A DNA stretch of 64,000 bases. Origin: Platismatia glauca. Its lineage: Eukaryota; Ascomycota; Lecanoromycetes; Lecanorales; Parmeliaceae. The translations under genes and the position numbers were made by a program. The notes under the pieces are model-generated. The model searched no databases. It was not told the DNA's origin and saw nothing but the letters and a program-made list of their open reading frames with translations. Numbering within the stretch: the first letter of the stretch is position 1; each line of letters begins with the position of its first letter. The stretch lies in the NCBI GenBank assembly GCA_963556305.1, contig OY745766.1:1302001-1366000 (forward strand). Reading direction: 5' to 3'. Below, piece by piece: positions 55,258 through 64,000 of the stretch.

Positions 55258-57080
55258 CATAGTACCGACGCGAGAATTAATTCCCAATCACACAGTTGCA
55301 AACAGCTTCAGACCTAGGCAGCATCTTCTTCAGTCTAGGTATCAATATGTCTAAAGCTTGGAAATTTCTCGTGTAAGCCGTTAGTGGAAAACCAGAGTGT
55401 GCAGTTGTAGCGTGGCGGGTACTCCATTTAAGAAACAACCACCGGAGTCTCAGCGCAGATTGCAGAGTCGCAGCAATGCACAACTCCTCGAGTTCGAGAG
55501 TGCACGGTGTGTTGAAGACTTTTGAGATCTAGACGTCGGTGATTGGGTATCTTATACAATAGTACTACAGGTCTTTGACCCCCATTCCCCCTTCTAGCTG
55601 GTAACTTTTGTGGATGCTTAAGATTTCTTCGACCGTAACCATGTACTTGGCAGTAGTACCCCTTCAACCATCGCGCATCGACATGTGCTCCGGTAGATTT
55701 GCACTGTGGGAACCGCTCAACAGGCTCTCTTACCAAAAACGACCTGCTTGCCTAGAACGCCGACTTGCCTATGATGAGAATTTTCGGGTGACCTTGGCAA
55801 TGACTGAAGGAGGGTTAGTGAAAATGCTTTTCAAGCGATAATTTTCTTGTCTGCGACGAACATTACAACGGGAGGAGTGTACATACTGTGTAAGGCGACA
55901 ACGCTGAATATGAACCCCAGGGAAAGCACAAGCACCACTACCGGGTCCACCTTGAGTCCGGGAGACTCGTCGGTATATAAGCCTAGATTGGAGAATCACT
56001 CATCAGCTCTCGTGTTCCAAGAGAACCATTCCCGCAAGCAAAGATCAGTACACATGGCTTGAATCCCCTTTCACTCCACATCGCAGTGACTTCGAACACC
56101 ATCACGATCAGTCCGTTCCACGCCTGATTTCCCTCATACCCCCATCAATTGCATAGTATAAGGTATCCACATACGTAGCATAGTGCTCGAGCTTCCTCCA
56201 GCCCCTGCCGCCCTTGTGCTCGTCGGCCTTGCGTTCGCAACTTTATCGGCTCTGTCGGCCGCCGCTTTTCTTCTTATGGCAGTCTTTGGTCCACCAGGTG
56301 GTGATAGATTTCGTCCACTGCTCACGCCTGCGGAAGGTGGCGGAGAAGCGGGAGAGGATGGGCGTGGTGAAGACTGCAGAAGTATTAGCCATGCGAAAAA
56401 GCGACGACTCTTTGGAGTGCCTGGAGGCATCGGATAGTCATTTCAACAGCGTGGGGGATCGGGGGGATACGGCTAGGCAACAACGTAGAAATAATTGAAG
56501 CGAATTGGAAGACAGCGGGTTGGAAGGCTGGGACGCCGGCGCGAGCTGTAGACATACCATGATGAGAGGGTGGGGAACCGATCCGTTTTGGCAATTATCG
56601 CTGTAGGTAGAGGATTGTTGCCTAGAGGAGAGTCACCGAATGAAGGGTGGTGTAGCGATCTCAATTCAATAGAGATTGGTTGATCTTGTGCAGATGTTGA
56701 AAAGGACAACGATTTCGTTTATTTGTAGGAAGCGCTAGTGCAGGCCATAAGGCTGAAATCTGGGGACGAAGCGCCAAGACTTTATCTTGTTGTTCCAAAT
56801 TCCTAGGTACTTACAGTGGGAATACTCTTCAGGTGTAGCCTAATTCGATTACTTTACGATAGAACCACCATGTCTAAGGTCTTGGCCAATGTATTGGTGG
56901 TATGAACATGGAGTGAACTTCGATCTGATTTGCATTCATCAGTGAGAGTCGCTATGATCAAGCTGCCGGATGCTAGCTATGCCTGGTAAAGCAACACATT
57001 CATCTTGACGTCCCCTGCTGCAGCACTTTGTTTTTCCACGAGGCCTCACCATCTCCTCCATATTCCATTCTGAATATCAC
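55258..57080. other. Unassigned stretch after the repeats
   Basis: Short frames only. At 56183-56437 plus an open frame without ATG starts with a hydrophobic segment (LVLVGLAFATLSALSAAAFL) and may be an exon of a small membrane protein, but a similarly long antisense frame exists. No other structure recognised. Confidence 0.4.
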
Positions 57081-58041
57081 CTAAGCAAACGTGGCAGGTC
57101 GGTGAGGGGAGAATACAGCCTTGCTGGTAGCCTTGGGCACACGGTGAGGAAGAGGGAATTTGAGGTTCTTGGAGAGCAGTTGTTTGATGTAGGGGCGCTT
57201 GACATCATCGGTCTTCTCGAGCTCGACGACCTTGAGGATCTGTGGTGCCAAAGCATGTCAATACCCTGAACGAGCGCTCTCAAAGAAGAAGGCTGCCGTA
57301 CGTGGATTGACCTAAAGCGAGCTCTATGTCTTGCGGCCATATCTTGGTAAAGAGCATCCACCGCCTCTGTCCTCGACATCTCTCGATACTCTTTGTACAT
57401 ATTGTGGGTGCCTGAGCGAGAGTCGTAGCGGATCCAGATGCCAAAGTTTTTGACCTTCGTAGGGCGCTTTTCGTGTATCTAAAACATGGGCGCTTTTGTC
57501 AGCCAATGCTCTGCTACTCTCGCAAGCCTCCGCTTTCGCTTTCCCCTCTGCATTGAGTTGCTGCAGGGTCCATACCAAGTTGATGGTGATAATTTCGCCA
57601 TTCGACTTCTTGACCTTCCTCAGCTTCATCAAAAAGTACCAGAATCTTGATTTAGCGACGACGGTGTTTGATGCGAAAATCCTCATGCGGTAGAGCTTTG
57701 GCGTTGGGTTCGTGTCTGTTGGCAGATGACGCCCGATGACCTGGTATTCGTTGAGGCGCCCTAAACCACTCAATCAGCACCCAGATCGCTCAAGACCTCA
57801 ATATGTATTCAAATGCAAGCTCCACACTCGCCCCTACTGGAGTCCTGTGGCCGTTCTTCTGACAGCGCCACGTGATCTACAAGCCATCCACAATCTCATG
57901 TCTCGTTGAAAACAAGGCGACTCTTTCCCCGAACATTCGTCCCACGGAGATTGTGTGCTATGTACCAGGTGATCTGGAGGAGGCCACGGGGGAGTGGGAT
58001 TTCAGGGCGGAGCATGAGGGATTGAGAGGAAGCTTACCCAT
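57081..58041 (-). CDS. RPL20: 60S ribosomal protein eL20 (L18a/L20)
   Basis: Predicted 174 residues, the exact family length, in five parts of the minus strand: a four-base first coding exon ATGG (58041-58038), then 57760-57576, 57478-57302 and 57239-57081. The first intron (277 bp) splits codon 2 and gives MGRLNEYQVIGRHLP; the second joins INL to IHEKRPTKVKNFGIWIRYD; the third joins RARFRSIH to ILKVVELEKTDDVKRPYI. Component of the large ribosomal subunit. A long 5' intron directly after the ATG is common in fungal ribosomal protein genes and often affects expression. Divergent from the Csn12-like gene. An ORF-only view would give a false N-terminus and two false read-throughs. Confidence 0.96.
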
Positions 58042-58363
58042 CTGAATTCGTCAGTAAGGAGATCCAAAGATATACAGACTGTACTCACTGTGATCGGTCT
58101 AGCAAGGGACTCTCGAATGTTATCAACGTCGGAAGTGATTTTCGTAGGTTATGATGAATTTCGGTGCGCTTGGATTTAGCGAGGGCGCTAATTTCAGCCC
58201 TATCACTGCGAGCTTTGTGAATTCTAGTCTTGTATTTGTGATTCTTCAATACAGGCTCACAACACTCATGACGGTTGCTCCGCACTCTTGCACTCGATTT
58301 ATGGCTCACAACAAAGTATGATGTGATTGTGGCTCCACAAGGCTGCGTTACAAGAGAACCACC
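58042..58363. promoter_or_regulatory. Shared divergent promoter of eL20 and CSN12-like genes
   Basis: 322 bp between the two start codons. The plus-strand start has a good Kozak context (ACCACCATGG). No TATA box is evident; a short pyrimidine-rich segment lies near 58280. Confidence 0.55.
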
Positions 58364-59891
58364 ATGGAGGTTTTATGCAGGGAATACTGGCACGCCAACC
58401 AAGAAGGATCAGGCCAACTGCTAGCAGCTACAATATCTCCCATCGCACCTCCGAGCTATCTGAACCGCCTGGACGCCATTTATCGTGATACAAATGCTTC
58501 TTCGATCAGCAGAGACATCAGTTACAGCCTCACGAAAACCGCCAATGCTGCGATACAATACCCAAATCCGGAAATAAGCAGTTGGACGGAGATTTACTCG
58601 GCATACTGGTATGCTATCGGTGCGATACTTGCGGCCGAGCACACAACAACGAGGCCGGACTGGACGAAAGTCTACGAGGCATGGAAGGATGTCGCGAACA
58701 CCGTGATCAAGGGATACAGCAGCGGTGTATTGGAAGCTTGGACATTACCTGTACTGTATACTGCCGGCAGACATCTTCGGACCTTTGCAATCAAAGCAGA
58801 TGAATATGCTAGGGCGAATGGGGCCGGCGCTAGTTTCACTGCAGGCGGCTTGCAGGACGATATTGCAGGCGACTTTGGAAAGAACGAGAAGCTGGAAGAT
58901 GCTGCGCGGGTGATCAATCGGATGTTTACTCTGTGCATTAGTGATAGGTACGCAGCAATAGAACAAACATTGATACCACATTCATTAGAGAAACACTCGC
59001 TGAGCCTACTATGTCTAGAGCACCATTAGAAGAATCAAGGAAATGGGGCCTCTACTATACCACCAACCTCCTCTTCAAGACCTACTTCAAGCTCAACTCC
59101 ATCGGCCTCTCCAAAAACATCCTGCGCGCCCTGTCGGCTTCCAAAACCGACATGCCCATCCTCGACGCCTTTCCCAAATCCCACATCGTCACCTTCAAGT
59201 ACTACGTAGGCGTCATCCAGTTCCTCGAGGAAGACTACGTTCAAGCGGAAGAGAACCTGACGTCCGCCTGGCACATGTGCCACAGGTCCGCCACGCGCAA
59301 CATAGAGCTCATCCTCACCTACCTGATCCCCACCCTCCTCCTAACCCGCCAGCAGCTCCCCTCGCCCCGTCTCCTGTCGCCCTACCCGCGCCTCGGCTCC
59401 CTCTTCGCCCCTCTGACCCTGGCCATCCGCATCGGCTCGCTCTCGGCGTTCGACGCCGCCCTCGCGGAAGGGGATCACGAGTTCGTCAAACGGCGCATCT
59501 ACCTCACTCTGGAACGGGGGCGGGATATCTGTCTGAGGAACTTGCTCAGGAAGGTATATCTGGCTGGGGATCTGGACGACGAGGGGAAGCGGAATACGAG
59601 GATCTACGTCAGAGACTTCGCCGCGGCCATCAAAATCGGTGAATCGGGGGTGAATGGGGAGGGTATGGACGTGGACATGGACGGATCCGGATCAGCAGGG
59701 GAGAACAACGACGAGGTGGAATGTTTGGTCGCGAACATGATATACAAAGTGAAACCCCCCCCTCTTTTCCACCTCTCTTACCGCCCTCGTCCTGACGCCC
59801 TCACCAGAATCTAATGAAAGGCTACATCTCCCGCGAGCGCGGCATCGTCGTCCTCTCCAAGACGGGAGCCTTCCCCGGCACCGGCATCTGA
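58364..59891 (+). CDS. CSN12: PCI-domain protein, COP9 signalosome subunit 12-like (Csn12 / Thp1-PCID2 family)
   Basis: Predicted 465 residues in three exons: 58364-58947, 59019-59748, 59808-59891. Intron 1 restores SDRAPLEESRKWGLYY, intron 2 restores ANMIYKNLMKGYISRERGI. LLFKTYFKLNSIGLSKNILR, FKYYVGVIQFLEEDYVQAEE and the helices leading to RNIELILTYLIP are the hallmark of Csn12/PCID2; the winged-helix end of the PCI domain is NMIYKNLMKGYISRERGIVV with SKTGAFP. Yeast Csn12 is linked both to a CSN-like complex and, with Thp3, to mRNA splicing and elongation. A Gly/Asp-rich insert (MDVDMDGSGSAGENNDEVE) lies before the last winged-helix strand, where other family members also vary. Confidence 0.92.
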
Positions 59892-60799
59892 GCCCTGTGC
59901 ACCACGCCCTGCCCCCTTCCACCACCACACCGCTGCCATCAAAATCCCCCAAGTCCAACCGGGTGAAGCGACCTGAGGAACGCAACTCGCTCGCTAGAAC
60001 AAGGCACCAAGGCATCCACCCGGTTGCTGCCTGCCGCGGTCTACCCGGCAGCTTTAAGTACTCAGACCCAGATACCTACCGGTATGACTCGCACCCATGA
60101 GTCAAATCCCTGCGCACACACACACACGCACCCTCATAACATAGCCTTAGCACAAGCGAACCAAACGTCCGAGACCGGCAAACCCTGCGTCCTGTTGGTG
60201 CGGCAGCCGGACGGACGCTTCTTGGCGTTCTGCCTAGTCCGGCGCTCTGGACCGGATGGACGTGCGGATGCGCTGCCACTGTGAGTCACGAGTGCATAAG
60301 TGGGCTCGTTGGGGAATGGGGCTGGAAAGGGGGTTAGGTGGACGTGGGATGCGACGGTTGTGTCAGCCGTTATTGTGCAGCTGTGACTGTGATTGATGGT
60401 CTTGTTTGCTGTCGGGGTCTACCACGACGGATATTATTGGAGCTCGAATTTGATATATTCGATAAGCTCGTAGCTTGGCTAGCTCTCGGTATCTATCCGG
60501 ATGAGTTTGAGGAAATGTTTGCGGCCGTAATGTGATTTGAAATCACTCTGCCCAGGCAATAAAAATGCGCCAGCCAATAATGATGTGGCGGCCAGTGGAA
60601 GCGAAGGAAAGAAAAACAAGATAGCACCCATTCCAGTACACCAGGCTTTCTCCCTTGAAAAGATGTAAAAATACATGGGTAATACGCTCGGCAGATGTAA
60701 CGACAGAGAGAATGACAGTGAAGATAACCTCAGAGAGTCGAGATGGGCAAGCCGGCATTCTAGTTTCAATATAGTTGAGTTGGGTAGAACAGTCACAAG
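59892..60799. other. Intergenic stretch with CA repeat
   Basis: No gene supported. A 65-codon frame at 60338-60535 has a hydrophobic/acidic mix (DKLVAWLALGIYPDEFEEMF) but no family. A (CA)n run is at 60114-60127. Downstream flanks of two convergent genes. Confidence 0.45.
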
Positions 60800-61821
60800 C
60801 TAGCGAGCTGAGTGCGGTGTACGCGGTGACTTGGTGATGATCGAAATGTCGTCCTAGGCAGAGACGCACGTCAGCAAAGGCTGTCACGTGTGACGCGTTT
60901 GGGGATGCAAGAGGAAGAGTCACGCACGATATGATTAGCCATGGCGACGAACAAATCGAAGAACCTGCGTGGTGCAATAGGTTAGTCCAGACCATCGGAG
61001 CAAGGAAGAAATGCAGTGTCGACTCACAGCAATCCTCCAGCCTCCATCTCCATCTGCATAGTGCCGCTCCTCTTGAACGTGGCTCTGCTGCGGATGATCA
61101 AAGCTAGGTAGTGTGCCCGTAGCTTCGAGTCGCTCTCCGGCGTGTTGGCGTACGCGTACCTCGCACTCGTGAGTATGGTGCTGCACTGAATACCGGATTG
61201 TAGACCCTGCTTGCGTAGAGCCAATCTCTTGAGCTCGTCCAAACCGTAGCGTTCAGCGGTGCAGTACACCAGTGTGTCTTTCAGCAGCATCTGTCCGCAT
61301 CCCATGTGGTAGACTGTTGATTCTTTGTTGCTCTCTGCCGTCGGTTCTAGCTCCCACGCATTTCTGCGCTTGTTGTGTAGAAGGCGGGGATAGTAGTCGC
61401 CTTTGTAGAGGTATTCGAGGACGGAGGAGAAGACTTCGGGAAGTTCTTCCGGGAGATTGACTCTTTTGGTGGATGACTCGAGGAACTGACCTCGGCAGAT
61501 GGCGGCGAAGAAGGGAGAGGTGGAGAGGATGTCTTCGTGGGCTGCGAAGAGACGTTGCTCGGCGCCGACGCAGAGGGTGACGATTGGTGAGGTCAGGTTG
61601 CTGGAGTAATTTGATGATCAGTAAGGTATTGGAGATGGAGACTTGAAGTCTGGAGCTGAGTACCTTCCCTGAGGTGGGTTTTCAGGCTTCCTGGACCTCT
61701 CCATCTTTTTCGCAGCTGCAGCATGATCTCGGAACGACCGCTTCTGCTTGCTCGTAGAGATGGACTTGCTAGCACGATGCTTGGAGAAGCTGTCATTGTG
61801 GTGCGTCCGCCGGGCAAACAT
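60800..61821 (-). CDS. BTB/POZ domain protein
   Basis: Predicted 273 residues in four exons (minus): 61821-61664, 61600-61028, 60964-60928, 60853-60800. The BTB fold is clear: SPIVTLCVGAEQRLFAAHED (strands and first helix), ILSTSPFFAAICRGQFLES, INLPEE-type strand RVNLPEELPEVFSSVLEYLY, KGDYYPRL, then KDTLVYCTAERYGLDELKRL, the conserved helix pair where Cul3 partners contact. The basic N-terminus (52 residues) is disordered. The C-terminal exons encode FFDLFVAMANHIDDISIITK. Fungal BTB proteins of this size usually have no second domain; they may recruit Cullin-3 or act as oligomerisation modules. Function unknown. Confidence 0.9.
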
Positions 61822-63198
61822 GATGAGCTTCGGGTCTGCACGAGGCTACAGAGCGAAGCTTTGCCCGGTCGGAGGTGGTATATATTAATGAGGGAGCATT
61901 GATGGCTGACAGATCAAATCGGAAATGCCTCTCGATGTATGAGGCATCAACCAGGCATCCAGGAAGTCGTAGCATTTTTAAAAGGTAGAGAGTGGGATGA
62001 TGAATTTATACATTTGGCGCAACAGGCACCGAGGGTCGACGTGACGCTCATTGGATACGCGTATAGTGGGGATCACGATATCAGGTGACTGACCATCACG
62101 CATTTGGAAACAATCAAGGTAAAATTTCCCTCATATAAGACTCATGCAGGGAGCTTTGCCTGCTAATTTTGATGCAAGCAAGGATCCTGTTTCACTTGGT
62201 CAGCCTTTGTCCAAGCCGTCGTCTGCGGGGATACGGTCCCGGTGGTTTGGGATAGCTCTCGCCCCAGCATCTAGCTCTTTTCCCTGGACTTTAGAAGGCT
62301 GGACCGCAGCCACGGAAAAAACGGCCGACATTCTGCCTCAGGACAGTGGCAATGGATGCGTAGCTGTTCTCTATTCATTCAATAGTAGGTAGAGGAATTC
62401 ATGACCGACAGAAGGCAGCACCAATGTTGGGAAACGCCCAGCATTCTACGCTTTGACAGAAAGCAGAGCTTCGATGCTTTGTTGCATACTAGCGCAGGGA
62501 GCTCGATATTCCTTGCACATTGACGGGCTACTAATCTAGCTGTTAGTCAACGCTACCTTGCTAGTCAGGAACAGGAACCAAAACGTCGGTCTTGAAGGGA
62601 TCTTGCCATCGAGATCGGAGAAAGACATGGTTTGTAGCCGATGCCACGTGGACTACGATATCATCTATAAGGGTAACACTGTAACACTTTGAAGACCGTG
62701 TGAGCTGCCAGTGCTACTCTATCCTGAGAACTGGCTGAACAGCCCTGTATGACTGATCCTTTCAGCTTCAAGCAACAAGAAATTGCTACCATTGGGCGGG
62801 AAGATCTCCATGTCCGGCGGAAAACTAAGTTCAAAATTCTATAGATAAGTACCTTAAGGAGAAGGAGCCCTTACGATTTAGGGGAACATCATCAACACAT
62901 TGATACTGCCTAACATCGTAATATGAGCGAGCCTGAAATTGAGTGACAGGAAACAACCGTCATGTCAAGGTACTCGTTGCAATGGTAAATTGCCATCATT
63001 CTGGGGAAAGATCCCCATATCGCTATTGAGCTATGCAACACGCCATGACATATGGAACAGTCCTATCGTAATGTCGTTTGATGGATATCTTATGCTCAAG
63101 CAAAAGGAAGTCTAAATCATGTTTCCGTCATAACTCATCACTCTTCTTTATTTGCCGGGGATCCCCGCACAGTTCCGCCATTCTCCGGTCATCTCCCA
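61822..63198. other. Intergenic stretch
   Basis: About 1.4 kb, AT-rich, no protein-like frame apart from 62144-62392 plus (82 codons, no domain). AAGTACCTTAAGG occurs near 62847. Confidence 0.5.
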
Positions 63199-63285
63199 TC
63201 AACCTAGCAGCTCACGTATTCTGTTGACCTCAAGGATCTGCGCATTCGAAGGGATAATACCATCTTCGCTGTACCGGATCGGATC

Positions 63286-64000
63286 CTATCCTTCAAGCCT
63301 CTCTAGACGAAAGCGGTACATGGCCACCTTTTGGTCGAGAATCTCATGGCTAACGATGCGGTATAAGCCATCATAGCGAAGACCACGGGCAGGACGGTAT
63401 GCGTTAGCAGCGGGCAGGGAGGCAGATCGGAGAACACGAAGTGGCTGGTGACACTCATATGCTTTGAGCATCGAGTTCGTTCCAGCAGATGGCGAGTTTT
63501 CAGTGCCTTGCGTGCCACAGTATTCGACAGAATCGCCATTGTCAATATTCGCATAGCCTCCTCCGCTGATAACCACCGAGTAGGCGCCCTTGTCTTTCTA
63601 CTGATGATGTCACTAGGTGTCGCATGCCAGGTTGTGAGGGTTGGGGGGCCTACTTGTCCGTGTATCCCTGCCTCGGCTTCCCCATGAGCCCCATCCCGCT
63701 TTGCACATAGTTGAAGGGGCCACCATTGCCCGTTCACCAGGTTTCCAGCACCCACGTAGTTGCATGAAACCTTCCCCGGAAAGTTTGGGTCGATGCTATG
63801 GGATTTGAAGGCTCTCCCTTCTTTCGCTGTTCCATTTTTGGTCACGATTCCTCGGAACAGATGAGGGTCGATCTGCCCACTCATCCATTTACGGAAGAGC
63901 ATGTCCGCGTCCGCACGAATGTCATATGGGAAATCGACACCTGGAACGCGATTCTCGAAGATAAGGCGTAGCCCTTCTTCATCTAGCAGCCCAGACTTCT
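63286..64000 (-). CDS. SRA-YDG domain protein, N-terminus outside window, C-terminus cut by TAG
   Basis: Exons 64000-63654 and 63597-63286 (minus), joined by a 56-bp intron. The SRA fold is readable: NYVGAGNLVNGQWWPLQLCA, KRDGAHGEAEAGIHGQ joined to KDKGAYSVVISGGG, then NIDNGDSVEYCGTQG, HQPLRVLRS, ARGLRYDGLYRIVSHEILD and MYRFRLERLEG. SRA-YDG domains flip out and bind 5-methylcytosine, as in UHRF1; upstream of it fungal members have a short helical region like FPYDIRADAEMLFRKWMSG seen here. After RLERLEG the frame meets TAG (63286-63288), yet reads on as DPIRYSEDGIIPSN to a TGA at 63199, where relatives have QDP. The TAG therefore probably replaces CAG and removes the last ~29 residues, outside the core fold. 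Confidence 0.85.

Noticed and set aside
46977..63300. Reassignment of UAG to glutamine as explanation for the in-frame TAG codons
   Set aside because: RPL20, the xylose reductase, DUF1479, acireductone dioxygenase and BTB genes all end naturally at TAG.
1..64000. Secondary-metabolite gene cluster around the MFS transporter, xylose reductase and secreted genes
   Set aside because: No polyketide, peptide or terpene synthase is present, and the genes are far apart and unrelated.

Overview
The window is nuclear DNA of a filamentous ascomycete (Pezizomycotina). The evidence is many short GT-AG introns (about 45-65 bp) with CTRAY-like branch sites, fungus-restricted families (DUF1479, Utp17, a Psr-type phosphatase, a Csn12 PCI protein, fungal caspase-like and bZIP domains), and long intergenic stretches with degenerate transposon pieces and scattered TAGGTAGGTACC-type motifs. 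I cannot name the species. No bacterial operons, CRISPR, tRNA or rRNA genes were recognised.

Layout. 0-5.2 kb: UTP17 (minus, runs off the left edge) is divergent from the RNA polymerase subunit gene RPB10, followed by a DUF1479 gene with a nitrilase relic behind it. 6.1-7.2 kb: a secreted protein of unknown role. 9.5-12.6 kb: a 1009-residue disordered protein ending in a cysteine-rich ribbon. 15.4-20.3 kb: a secreted HExxH metallopeptidase and a secreted cysteine-containing protein. 22.4-23.8 kb: a bZIP transcription factor. 23.8-28.8 kb: about 5 kb with no supportable gene. 28.8-36.3 kb: an intracellular GH18 hydrolase, an NLI/Psr-type phosphatase, a strongly GC/CpG-rich block and a small zinc-finger gene. 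38.2-42.0 kb: xylose reductase and acireductone dioxygenase. 42.8-51.5 kb: an accessory-looking block with a Ulp1-like protease domain, broken SF1 helicase pieces, a membrane protein with an in-frame TAG, a three-domain caspase-like / alpha-beta hydrolase / VWA protein, and a mariner-type transposase relic. 51.9-54.0 kb: a 14-TM-type MFS transporter. 54.5-55.3 kb: two inverted repeats, one made of gag-like coding fragments. 57.1-61.8 kb: ribosomal protein eL20, divergent from a Csn12-like PCI gene, then a BTB protein. 63.2-64.0 kb: an SRA-YDG gene that runs off the right edge and has an internal TAG.

Housekeeping genes sit in divergent pairs (UTP17/RPB10, eL20/CSN12) with short shared promoters, while secreted, mobile and conflict-type genes lie in the sparse stretches. 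The most unusual object is the 841-residue protein at 48.1-50.6 kb: a caspase-like domain keeping its His/Cys dyad, an alpha/beta hydrolase whose expected nucleophile serine is Gly, and a VWA domain with an intact MIDAS, next to protease and helicase relics. Several coding remnants carry single TAG codons or frame breaks consistent with C-to-T decay.

All exon models were assembled by eye from splice signals and family similarity recalled from memory. No alignment, RNA or database search was available.
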